Assembly (NCBI GenBank): GCA_001898505.1
Contig: MKTZ01000002.1
Location: forward strand, 1 to 64,000
DNA from: Sphingobacteriales bacterium 50-39
Lineage (GTDB): Bacteria; Bacteroidota; Bacteroidia; Chitinophagales; Chitinophagaceae
DNA length: 64,000 nt
Reading direction: 5' to 3'
In this document: piece after piece, positions 49,327 through 57,293 of the stretch
How positions within the stretch are numbered: position 1 is the stretch's first letter
Layout of the letters: every line of letters starts with the position of its first letter
Translations under genes and position numbers: made by a program
The notes under the pieces: generated by a model
The model's database searches: none
Told to the model about the DNA's origin: nothing
The model's input: only the letters and a program-made list of their open reading frames with translations

Positions 49327-50274
49327 TTATTCGGTCATGTCAATGAACATCGGCGCCTTGCCTGCGTCGGGCATCGACCCCTTCGTGACGCTCCAGTCAC
49401 TCTTGGTAGCCGTTACAGCCAGACGGAGCCCTTTACCCGTGAGACCTCTCAGTTTGGACCGGGAAAAGGCCCCCTCGAATTTCAGGGTGCTGCCACTTTG
49501 TACTACCGTGCCTATCTTGTAAAAATCAGATATGGTGGCGCTGCTCCAGGACCAGGAATTCTGGGTGGCGCCGGAAAAATAAAAGGGATCCAGCCAGTTC
49601 TGCAACATGGCGCCTTCCAACAGTATGTCATATCCACCACCGGGATAGGACCCTGTAAGCAGACCCGTGGCGGCGTTATTATCCGCATCCAGGTAAAAGT
49701 CGAAAATATCGCCGTTAGCCACGGTGGAAGTCATCTCAAAATAGAAAAAGACATTGTCGCTGTTGTAGTCGAACTTCGCCTTCTGGAAGATGCCACCACC
49801 TGGTCCCGGAAGAAATGTATTGTAAGCCACCGTATCCCAATCCGACAAGGTATTGTCATCCAGCCGAACCGACGAAGCTTTGGCGATATTGATGACCGTA
49901 GACCCTTCGGCCGTAGCCCCGCTGGCCGTGGTGATGTACAGTGTGGGAACATATTTTCCTTTACCGGGATAGGCATGTACCGGGCTCATGTCCGTGGAAG
50001 AAGTCCCATCGCCGAAGTCCCATTTGTAAGAGCTGGCGCCTGCGGTCTGGTTGGTAAAGGTGACAGTATAGCCGTCCAGGTTCACCGTGTAAATGACATC
50101 CGGAGGAGGCGCTACCGTATTTTTCTTGCAGGAGCAAAGTCCGCAGCAGATCAATAGGATTGCGCCCAATTGGACTTTGGAAAATTTAGCCCAATTGGGC
50201 CATATGTCTAATGTCTGCCCTTCGGGCAACGAACCTGTGGTTCGTTTATAGAGTGTGATCTTATTAGGTGTCAT
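49327..50274 (-). CDS. PKD-domain surface lipoprotein of the PUL
   Basis: A 315-residue lipoprotein. Residues 40-52 hold the hydrophobic core and lipobox (CCGLCSCKKN), but the signal is preceded by about 33 extra residues. Eleven of these (RTTGSLPEGQT) are encoded by the hairpin repeat at 50205. The PKD domain (about 70-140) shows YKWDFGDGTSSTDMSPVHAY. The C-terminal part (150-315) is a DOMON/CBM9-like sandwich (RLDDNTLSDWDTVAYN). It probably binds glycan on the cell surface, in the position of a SusE/SusF-type protein. ATG 50274 chosen. Confidence 0.8.
   Translation of the reverse strand: MTPNKITLYKRTTGSLPEGQTLDIWPNWAKFSKVQLGAILLICCGLCSCKKNTVAPPPDVIYTVNLDGYTVTFTNQTAGASSYKWDFGDGTSSTDMSPVHAYPGKGKYVPTLYITTASGATAEGSTVINIAKASSVRLDDNTLSDWDTVAYNTFLPGPGGGIFQKAKFDYNSDNVFFYFEMTSTVANGDIFDFYLDADNNAATGLLTGSYPGGGYDILLEGAMLQNWLDPFYFSGATQNSWSWSSATISDFYKIGTVVQSGSTLKFEGAFSRSKLRGLTGKGLRLAVTATKSDWSVTKGSMPDAGKAPMFIDMTE
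50205..50247 (-). repeat. Hairpin repeat copy A, in frame near the PKD lipoprotein N terminus
   Basis: On the minus strand the unit has two hairpins: AACGAACC / GGTTCGTT and GCCC-GAA-GGGC, followed by AGACATTAGACA. It is read in frame as RTTGSLPEGQTLD, upstream of the lipoprotein signal. Copies B (55099) and C (55269) share arrangement and reading frame. Confidence 0.75.
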
Positions 50275-50284
50275 GATGATGCTT

Positions 50285-51793
50285 TTATTTGTTTTGTGTA
50301 CACAGTGTATTTGTCTGCACTTCATCGATAGGAATGTAATAGATGATCTTTGGATTGTCCGGAGTAACGATCATATTGGCATATCCGGAAGGCTGTTTGG
50401 ACAGGTCGATGTCCGCCTCCTTCAGCCCGGGCAGATGATAGCCCCAATAAGTGCGGTTGAGACTAAGGTTGTTCCGGTAGACATCGAAGACCCGATGTCC
50501 CTCGAAGGCCAGTTCGATCCTGCGTTCGTTCAGCACGAGGCCGAGCGCTGTATAGCCGGAAGGTACCGTGCCATTATAAAGACTGCTGCTCAGGCCCCTG
50601 TTCGTACGGATGGCGTCCAGGTCATCGAGGGCTGCTCCCGTCTGGCCGGCCTTGGCTTCTGCTTCTGCCCTGTTCAGGTACATCTCCGCCATTCTAAACA
50701 TGATCGGCGAGCTCAACGTGGGGCTTCCACCCTGGAAAGAGAATTTGGTGATATAATAGATCTCGATACCATTCTTCTTCTGCACCACCCCATTGTTGTC
50801 TTTCAATGGCACGATATAGCTCCAGCGAACATCTTCCGGATGGTTCGACATGCTGTCCCGCAAAGAGGCCGATGCATATTCTTCTCCCCATCCCGAATTG
50901 CCATCCGAATAGATCATAGAAGCTATCGAGCCAAATTTGCCATAATCCTCCGTTTGGGTGAAGGCGATACAGAAAATGGTCTCCGGGCTGGCGGCTGCAT
51001 TGGCAAAGAGATTGGGATAATCCGATGCCGTGCTGAGCGTGAATTTACCGCTGTTGATCACTTTGCTGGCATAATAGATGGTGCTGTCATTGTTGCCTTC
51101 ATAGAGATATACCCGTGACAGGAGCGCCCAGGCTGCCTCTCGCGATGCATACTGTACACCCCTGCCCTGCACCATGAGATCAGCTCCTTTGGCGGCATCT
51201 GCGATCACCGCTTGGTATACTTGTTGCACTGTCGATCTTGCCTTGAGGGCAGCGTCATTGGTAGACAGACGGAGAATAACGCCATCCGAAGCAGGCCCCA
51301 GCGCATACGGCAGCGCGTAATATTTTGACAATGTGAAATGAGCAAAAGCCCGGAGAAAATAACATTCCCCAAGCAGCTGCCTGGTAGCATCGTCGGGATT
51401 GGGAACCTTCTCCACCGCCTCGATCACCGTATTTACATCGCTGATGATCTTATAAGAGATATACCAGAAGTATCGCATATTTGTCTGGGTGGACGTATGT
51501 CCGAGCGAAAAGCTGTAGAACAGAGGGTCTGTCGTCGTCTGTGCACAAACAATATCATCACTGGCGAAGTCCGATGCCTGAAAATACTGACGCAGATACA
51601 TATTGTTGCCATCCGTAGATCCGGCGAATTGCACATGATCTTTAAAAAGAGCATACGCCCCGTTGACGGCATTCTTTAACCCGTCGGCCGTGGTGGTCAG
51701 CGTCGCGGTAGTGATCGCATCGCTGGGGGTGATGTCCTTTACACAGGAGGCCAGCAGCAGCAATGGGCTTATTATAAAAAAAAGCTTGTTCAT
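50285..51793 (-). CDS. SusD/RagB family nutrient-binding lipoprotein
   Basis: A 502-residue surface lipoprotein (lipobox LLASC). TPR-like helices include FLRAFAHFTLSKYYALPY and AEMYLNRAEAEAKAG. The C-terminal family end is ERRIELAFEGHRVFDVYRN, YYIPIDEVQTN. It binds glycan over the SusC pore. It is 15 bases downstream of susC on the same strand, the usual pairing. Confidence 0.95.
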   Translation of the reverse strand: MNKLFFIISPLLLLASCVKDITPSDAITTATLTTTADGLKNAVNGAYALFKDHVQFAGSTDGNNMYLRQYFQASDFASDDIVCAQTTTDPLFYSFSLGHTSTQTNMRYFWYISYKIISDVNTVIEAVEKVPNPDDATRQLLGECYFLRAFAHFTLSKYYALPYALGPASDGVILRLSTNDAALKARSTVQQVYQAVIADAAKGADLMVQGRGVQYASREAAWALLSRVYLYEGNNDSTIYYASKVINSGKFTLSTASDYPNLFANAAASPETIFCIAFTQTEDYGKFGSIASMIYSDGNSGWGEEYASASLRDSMSNHPEDVRWSYIVPLKDNNGVVQKKNGIEIYYITKFSFQGGSPTLSSPIMFRMAEMYLNRAEAEAKAGQTGAALDDLDAIRTNRGLSSSLYNGTVPSGYTALGLVLNERRIELAFEGHRVFDVYRNNLSLNRTYWGYHLPGLKEADIDLSKQPSGYANMIVTPDNPKIIYYIPIDEVQTNTLCTQNK

Positions 51794-51808
51794 GGTATTA
51801 TATTTTTA

Positions 51809-54800
51809 TCAGAACCTGAAATCGATGTTGAAGAGATACTGCCTGTTATTGGGATACTTGAAGTCCGATACACCCGGCATTACATATATCCCCGGAGTGA
51901 TCGTGGTCTGGGGGTCCTGGCCGAAAAACCGGGTTGCCGTATATACGTTGTCTGCCGATAAGGACACGGTCACCCCATCCAGTTTCAGCTTACGCATTGC
52001 CGCCTTGGGCAGCTCATAAGAAAGGATGATATTGCGGATAGAGATAAAGCTGCCGTCCTTCAAATAGCGGGTCGAGGTCTGCGTAGAGTTGTTCGAATTC
52101 TGCGGACTGGGTTCGGAAGCGATGTCCCCCGGATGACTCCAGATCTTATACCCCTTGGGAAGCAATGCCTGGTTATAATACGGCTCCGTACCGTCGTTCT
52201 CTACAAATCGCAGCGCATTGCTGTACACCTTATTGCCGGAGAGGAAATAGGCGTTGACGCTGAGCTTGATCCCCTTATACCGGAAGCTGTTGGTCATGCC
52301 GCCCTGGAGCTTTGGCAGCGGCGATCCCACCTCCTGATAAGTAGCGCTGTCGTAATTGGACGTGGCCTGCCGGTAAACGATCTTGCCATTGGCATCTTTA
52401 GTGATCTGCTCCCACAAAGGCGCACCCGTCTGCGGATCGACACCCATCCATTTGGGCATATAGAACTCATAAAGATTGCCGCCGTTGCGGTAGATCTGGG
52501 AGATACTCCATGTAGATTGTGTATTGATAGTCTGGGCCGGGAATTGCCGCAGCTTGTTCGTATTCCAGTTGATATTAAAATCCGTCCGCCATTCGAAGTC
52601 ATGCGTAGTGATATTCAGCGTACTCAAGCCCACTTCCACACCCTGGTTGGCGATCTCGCCCATATTCTCCCAGCGGCTTTCGAAACCAACGGAGAGGGGC
52701 TGTGACACCTGCAGCAATAGATTTTTTGTAATATTATTATACACATCCACTGTCAGGTCTACCCGCTTGAAGAGCCCTATGTCCACACCACCATCCCATT
52801 GATGCTTGCTCTCCCAGGTAAGATGGGGGCTGGGCAGCTGCGAGGGCGTGGCCGCTATAAGCGAATTGTATTGGCTGGACAAAGAATAAAGCCCCAGGTA
52901 GCGGGAAGACCCGATGTCCTGTGTGCCCGTGATGCCATAGCTTGCGCGCAGCTTCAGGCCGGTGACGATGGGATTGCCTATGAGGAAATTTTCTTTGCTC
53001 ATCAGCCAGGCCGCACTGATGGCGGGGAACCTGGCATACCGGTGTGTGGATGGGAATGCTGAAGATCCGTCGATCCTGTAAGATCCTGTCAAAAAATACC
53101 GGTCCATGTAGCTGTAGTTCACCTGGGATATATAGGAGACGAGCGTCGATTGATCATTGCTGCCATTGACCACCTGGCTGTTGGACACGGTATTCAGCAC
53201 TTGCAAGCCTACGGGTAAACCCTTGCCTGCCGCACCCGTCACCTCTGTATGACTTCCTTCAAATGCGATCCCTGCCAGGCCATTGATCCGGTGAGGCCCC
53301 ATATCGAAATTGAACTTTAAAAGATCATTGGAGATATATCCATAGTTCAATGTGCTTTGCTCGTTCAGATAGCCCGTGCCATGATATTGCCCGGCAGTTA
53401 AAGGAGAATAATAGGTAGTAGCCTTAAAATAACTGGCTGCCACACGATTGGTGCTGGCAATTGACAACCAGGGCGTCAGGTTGGCATTGACGTCGAGGTC
53501 ATAGTTGGCGTCGAAATTCTTATAGGGGTGGTTGGAGTTCCGGATCGTGTGGATAGGGTTCACCTTGTCCCTCGACCACCATTTGAAGGTCGAGCTGCCG
53601 TCTACATATACTGGCTTGCCCGTGCTGTCATAGGGGTTGTCCCAGGGCATGTTGAGATACGCATAATAGACGTCATTGTAGTCATAGCTCTTACCTGTGG
53701 TTCCGCTGATGTTGATGTTGTTGGTGACATGTATCTGCTTCGAAAAATGATAGGTCGAATTGGCCCGGAGGTTCATCCGCTGATAGTCCGTATTCAGAAA
53801 GGTACCTTTTTCATTATAATAGGTGAGCCCCACATAATAATCTGCCTTCTCTGTACGTCCGCTGGCGGAAGCATAGAAATTGGTCATAGGTGCATGCCGG
53901 AAGGTAGCCGTCAACCAATTGTAATTCCTGTCGCGCAAACTCAATGGCCGTTCGCTATAGAATTTGAGGATGTCGATCTTATAGGAGTTCCCCGTGTCTG
54001 TGGGAATATAGTCCCTGTAATATTCCTTCTGATGATTGTAGAGCTCGAGGCCCGACATCATGCGCATTTGTCCGAAGTCCGGAGTACGCCACCCGGTGGT
54101 CAGCTTGGCTTCAAAACGCGTCTTGCCCGCGGCAGCCCTCTTGGTCGTTATGATGATCACTCCCCCATTGGCCTGTGAACCATACATGGCAGTAGCGCCT
54201 GCGTCCTTCAATACGGTGACATTCTCCACGTCATTCGGGTCATAGTTTCCACCGATGATCCCGTCGACGACAAACAGGGGGCTCTGCGATGCATTGACGG
54301 AAGAGACACCCCGTAGCCTTATCTCCGCTGCAGCGCCGGGCACACCAGAGCTGTTTACCACCTGCAGACCCGCGACCTTGCCCTGCAGCATCGACCCGAT
54401 GTCATTCGTTGTGACATCCTTTAATTTCTCCGACGATACCACGGTCACGGCGCTGGTCAGCTCGCTCTTCTTTTTATCGCTGTAGCCCACCACCACTACT
54501 TCGTTTATTTGTTGATTGCCTGTCTTTAGGATAATATCAAGATTTTGACGTCTACCTGCCCGCACCCTTTGTATTTCGTAACCTACAAACGAAAATTGCA
54601 ACGTATCGCCCTCGTTCGCCTGTATGCTATAATAGCCGCTCTCATTGGTCTGGGTTCCTCTCGAAGTCCCTTTGATAAGCACGGATACATTAGGCAGAGG
54701 ATCGCCCCGCTCGCTTCGTACAATACCCGTTATGACACCCGCGACAGCCTCCGGCGGCGCATTGTCGCTGATGACGATAAGGTAATTGCTATTGATGGAA

Positions 54801-55165
54801 TAGCCCAGCCCGGTGCCCTTGAGCACGAGAGACAGCACATAGTCCAGTGGCGCCTCCTCCACTTTCAGGCTGACCACCTTGGTCTCATAGATATCCTTAT
54901 ACTGGTAGAGAAATCTGTAACCCGACCGCTGCTCGATGAGGGAAAGCACATTTGCCAATGGTTCCTTGTCGACAACGAGGGTTATCGTCTTTTGGGAAGA
55001 GGCCCAAAGAGAAAGATGGACCCCTGCCAACACCATGCATAAAGCTGTTACTTTCATGATAAACAGTAGTTTTCGAAAGACAATAAACTGCCCGGGGTGA
55101 TTAAATGTCGGGCCTTCGGCCAACGAACCCGAGGTTCGTTCGGCAGTTGTTCTGGTAAAATGCAT
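51809..55165 (-). CDS. SusC/RagA TonB-linked transporter with STN signalling domain
   Basis: An 1118-residue outer-membrane transporter. After the N-terminal region comes the STN domain (about 60-140; TITLVVDKEPLANVLSLIEQ), a CarboxypepD_reg-like domain (VTGIVRSERGDPLPNVSVLI), the plug (EVVVVGYSDKKKSELTSAV, MLQGKVAGLQV) and a long barrel ending FDFRF-like (NRQYLFNIDFRF). The STN domain signals to a FecR anti-sigma factor, whose gene lies upstream. The frame begins at ATG 55165 and 37 residues precede the next Met and the hydrophobic signal. Part of these (RTSGSLAEGPTF) is the hairpin repeat B. Confidence 0.93.
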   Translation of the reverse strand: MHFTRTTAERTSGSLAEGPTFNHPGQFIVFRKLLFIMKVTALCMVLAGVHLSLWASSQKTITLVVDKEPLANVLSLIEQRSGYRFLYQYKDIYETKVVSLKVEEAPLDYVLSLVLKGTGLGYSINSNYLIVISDNAPPEAVAGVITGIVRSERGDPLPNVSVLIKGTSRGTQTNESGYYSIQANEGDTLQFSFVGYEIQRVRAGRRQNLDIILKTGNQQINEVVVVGYSDKKKSELTSAVTVVSSEKLKDVTTNDIGSMLQGKVAGLQVVNSSGVPGAAAEIRLRGVSSVNASQSPLFVVDGIIGGNYDPNDVENVTVLKDAGATAMYGSQANGGVIIITTKRAAAGKTRFEAKLTTGWRTPDFGQMRMMSGLELYNHQKEYYRDYIPTDTGNSYKIDILKFYSERPLSLRDRNYNWLTATFRHAPMTNFYASASGRTEKADYYVGLTYYNEKGTFLNTDYQRMNLRANSTYHFSKQIHVTNNINISGTTGKSYDYNDVYYAYLNMPWDNPYDSTGKPVYVDGSSTFKWWSRDKVNPIHTIRNSNHPYKNFDANYDLDVNANLTPWLSIASTNRVAASYFKATTYYSPLTAGQYHGTGYLNEQSTLNYGYISNDLLKFNFDMGPHRINGLAGIAFEGSHTEVTGAAGKGLPVGLQVLNTVSNSQVVNGSNDQSTLVSYISQVNYSYMDRYFLTGSYRIDGSSAFPSTHRYARFPAISAAWLMSKENFLIGNPIVTGLKLRASYGITGTQDIGSSRYLGLYSLSSQYNSLIAATPSQLPSPHLTWESKHQWDGGVDIGLFKRVDLTVDVYNNITKNLLLQVSQPLSVGFESRWENMGEIANQGVEVGLSTLNITTHDFEWRTDFNINWNTNKLRQFPAQTINTQSTWSISQIYRNGGNLYEFYMPKWMGVDPQTGAPLWEQITKDANGKIVYRQATSNYDSATYQEVGSPLPKLQGGMTNSFRYKGIKLSVNAYFLSGNKVYSNALRFVENDGTEPYYNQALLPKGYKIWSHPGDIASEPSPQNSNNSTQTSTRYLKDGSFISIRNIILSYELPKAAMRKLKLDGVTVSLSADNVYTATRFFGQDPQTTITPGIYVMPGVSDFKYPNNRQYLFNIDFRF
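55099..55141 (-). repeat. Hairpin repeat copy B, in frame at the SusC N terminus
   Basis: Minus-strand order is GAACGAACC / GGTTCGTT then GGCC-GAA-GGCC, then CGACATTTAA. It reads RTSGSLAEGPTFN in the SusC frame, homologous to RTTGSLPEGQTLD of copy A. It lies before the signal peptide. Confidence 0.75.
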
Positions 55166-55216
55166 ACCTTTGGTTTGATTGAGTTAATAATAGGCCATGC
55201 CTGTTGATAACTTTCG

Positions 55217-55239
55217 GAGAGGTGGTGCAAACACCTCTC
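55217..55239. other. Hairpin in the fecR-susC gap
   Basis: The arms GAGAGGTG / CACCTCTC flank GTGCAAA (8-bp perfect stem). A TTTT run follows on the + strand only, opposite to the genes. In the minus-strand transcript it would be a leader hairpin of susC, so it may attenuate or stabilise that mRNA. Confidence 0.45.
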
Positions 55240-55268
55240 TTTTCATTACAGGCCGTAGCCAGGGCGCT

Positions 55269-55311
55269 TGTCTAATGATTGGCCTTCGGCCAACAAGCCT
55301 TCGGTTCGTTT
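55269..55311 (-). repeat. Hairpin repeat copy C, intergenic between fecR and susC
   Basis: The unit has GGCC-GAA-GGCC and a diverged AAC-GAACC pair. Read in the same phase as copies A and B it gives RTEGLLAEGQSLDK and a stop soon after. Here it is not part of an evident gene. Confidence 0.7.
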
Positions 55312-55327
55312 TGCATATGGTTTGTTT

Positions 55328-56419
55328 TTATTTTCGTCTCGTTACAGTAATGGTCTTTCCGTCGATGCTATAGGAGAAGGAGGCCGAATGCTGCAATGCC
55401 CTGAACGCCTCTTCCACGGTCTCCTTTTCAAATGACCCGGTGAACAGGAGCGTTCTCAGGCTGGTATCCGCCAGCGCGATCTTCACCTGGTACCATCGTT
55501 CCATCCGGGCGGCGAGCGATGCAAAAGATTCCTTGCGAAATATCAGCTTATCCTTCATCCAGGCGGTTTCGACATAGCTGCTGTCCCTGGGATCCACTGC
55601 CAATTGCGTCACGCTTATCACCTCTGCCCGGCTTTTCGTGGTGTCCGCGGGAGATACGGTCTTTCCAACCTCATTGCGTATGACGATCTTTTCATTAGGT
55701 CTTAATAATATCTTCCGTTCGGGGTCGCTTTTCAGGCTCACTTCGATGACCCCTTTTATCAGGGTGGCTTCCACAAAGGAATCCTCCGCATAGGCCCGTA
55801 CATTAAAAGATGTTCCCAGCACCCGGATAATGACATTGCCGGCGTGTACCACCAATGGCATGTCGGGATTGCCATGGATATCAAAAAAAGCCTCGCCGGT
55901 GAGCCGCATCTCCCGTTTCTTCACCCCAAAATCCTTATTATAAGCAAACTGACAGGCGCTGTTCAGCACCACCGTGGAGCTGTCCGGTAAATTGATCAGG
56001 GTCCGGGAGCCTGTCTTGGTGACGATCTTGTCATAAGACTCAGCCGGCGAGCTGCCGCCACGGGCATCCTTCCGGAAGAAGTAGACGGTTCCAATAACCA
56101 GGACGGCCGCCGCTACGCCTACCCATGCATAGAAGCCTTTCCTCCTGCCGGCGGTCTCAGCAACCATTTCTCCAGCTGCTGTTTCCTCTCTCTTCCCCCG
56201 TATGGATTGCATAATAGTCGACAGGCTATTCCCTTTCGTCTCTTTGTCCTCCGGGCCGGGGCGCAAAGAAAGCCCTCTCAATTCGGATAATAGCTCGCCA
56301 TAAGGGATCATATCCTGCTGCTCATTCAACAATGCCTGCAGCTCCCGAAGTTCATCCTCCGTGATGTGCCCGTCGAACTGTTTAGCTAATAGCTCCCATA
56401 GTCTTCCATTATTCGTCAT
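55328..56419 (-). CDS. FecR family anti-sigma factor (DUF4974)
   Basis: A 363-residue inner-membrane regulator. Cytoplasmic N-terminal part (LLAKQFDGHITEDELRELQA), one helix at about 95-115 (YAWVGVAAAVLVIGTVYFF), the FecR domain (SRTLINLPDSSTVVLNSACQ, GEAFFDIHGNPDMPLVVHAG, VLGTSFNVRAY) and a C-terminal DUF4974 (LRTLLFTGSFEKETVEEAF). It controls the upstream-encoded sigma factor and receives the signal from the STN-containing SusC. Spacing to the sigma gene is 87 bases. Confidence 0.94.
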   Translation of the reverse strand: MTNNGRLWELLAKQFDGHITEDELRELQALLNEQQDMIPYGELLSELRGLSLRPGPEDKETKGNSLSTIMQSIRGKREETAAGEMVAETAGRRKGFYAWVGVAAAVLVIGTVYFFRKDARGGSSPAESYDKIVTKTGSRTLINLPDSSTVVLNSACQFAYNKDFGVKKREMRLTGEAFFDIHGNPDMPLVVHAGNVIIRVLGTSFNVRAYAEDSFVEATLIKGVIEVSLKSDPERKILLRPNEKIVIRNEVGKTVSPADTTKSRAEVISVTQLAVDPRDSSYVETAWMKDKLIFRKESFASLAARMERWYQVKIALADTSLRTLLFTGSFEKETVEEAFRALQHSASFSYSIDGKTITVTRRK

Positions 56420-56506
56420 CTTGCATTAAAAATTTTTGAAACGGATTCCATCCGTTTAAGGCTGATGCAGAAAAATGGGTTTACCCCTAAAAGAAATAAG
56501 AAAAAA

Positions 56507-57067
56507 TTAATGATGGAGAAAAGTCATTGGCACGGCCAAACTGATCTTCTTTAGCGCGATGCTCATTTGCGCCTCTACGGTCTTAATGGAAATATGCAGC
56601 AGATCAGCTACTTCCTTGTATTTGAGGTTACTTTCTTTTACCAGCAGAAAAATGAGTTTACACCTAGGTGACAGCTGATCGATCACTTTATTGATATGAC
56701 GCACCATTTCCGAAGAGATAAGCAGCTGCTCGGGACTAACCTCCCATTGCAGGGGAAAATCATGCAGCTCGTCCTCCGACAGCTGTACAGCCATCTTCTG
56801 ACTCCGGAGGAACTCCAGTGCTCTGTTGCGGGCGCATTTTAAAAGATATAGCTCAGGACTGGCAACATCCTTTAATAAGGACCGCCTCTCCCATATCCGC
56901 ACAAACACGTCGTTGGTGATCTCTTCTGCTGCGCCCCTGTCCCCTACAATGGAATAGGCCAGCTTGTATAGTCGATAAAAATATATGTTGTGGAGTTCGG
57001 CAATAGCTGCTTCATCCTCTGCGAGGGACAGTCGTGTAAAAAGAATATAAGCAGCGTTTCGGGTCAT
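56507..57067 (-). CDS. ECF sigma-70 factor, FecI-like, of the PUL
   Basis: A 186-residue sigma factor. Region 2 covers LHNIYFYRLYKLAYSIVGDR, EEITNDVFVRIWERR and LYLLKCARNRALEFLR; region 4 covers LSPRCKLIFLLVKESNLKYK and EVADLLHISIKTVEAQMSIA. It sits with FecR and an STN SusC, the standard trans-envelope pair in Bacteroidota. ATG 57067 chosen; a start at 57136 would include the operator palindrome and has no sigma homology. Confidence 0.93.
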   Translation of the reverse strand: MTRNAAYILFTRLSLAEDEAAIAELHNIYFYRLYKLAYSIVGDRGAAEEITNDVFVRIWERRSLLKDVASPELYLLKCARNRALEFLRSQKMAVQLSEDELHDFPLQWEVSPEQLLISSEMVRHINKVIDQLSPRCKLIFLLVKESNLKYKEVADLLHISIKTVEAQMSIALKKISLAVPMTFLHH

Positions 57068-57118
57068 GGCTTCCCCTAATGTACACCAATTTTTTGCACA
57101 CACCGGCCAAAAGCCCCT

Positions 57119-57132
57119 CGCAAACGTTTGCG
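57119..57132. promoter_or_regulatory. Perfect palindrome CGCAAACGTTTGCG upstream of the sigma gene
   Basis: A 14-base perfect palindrome with central CG, 52 bases before the ECF sigma ATG. It is near-identical to the site at 43782 and of LacI/GalR operator type. It suggests that a LacI-family regulator sets the level of the PUL sigma factor. Confidence 0.55.
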
Positions 57133-57142
57133 TCATTTCAAG

Positions 57143-57180
57143 AGCGACTAGAAGGAGCTCGTCCGAAGGACAGACATTTT
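57143..57180 (+). repeat. Diverged hairpin repeat copy D
   Basis: On the + strand GTCC-GAA-GGAC (57161-57171) is followed by AGACATTTTT. It keeps the hairpin with compensatory base changes relative to GGCC-GAA-GGCC and reads SSSEGQTFF in the corresponding phase. It lies between the divergent sigma and ABC exporter genes, in opposite orientation to copies A-C. Confidence 0.5.
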
Positions 57181-57293
57181 TCGCCGCCTCGTCCCCTGGT
57201 TTCGCCGGTCTTTTCCTGCCATTTAACTATTGTTAATTTCCCCCTACCCATATTTTAGTAATTTTACCCCTCCCGCAACAGCCACTTTATAAT

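Noticed and set aside
49315-50157. 280-codon + strand frame opposite the PKD lipoprotein
   Set aside because: Antisense to a gene with a clear PKD motif and in a co-directional PUL; no domain of its own.
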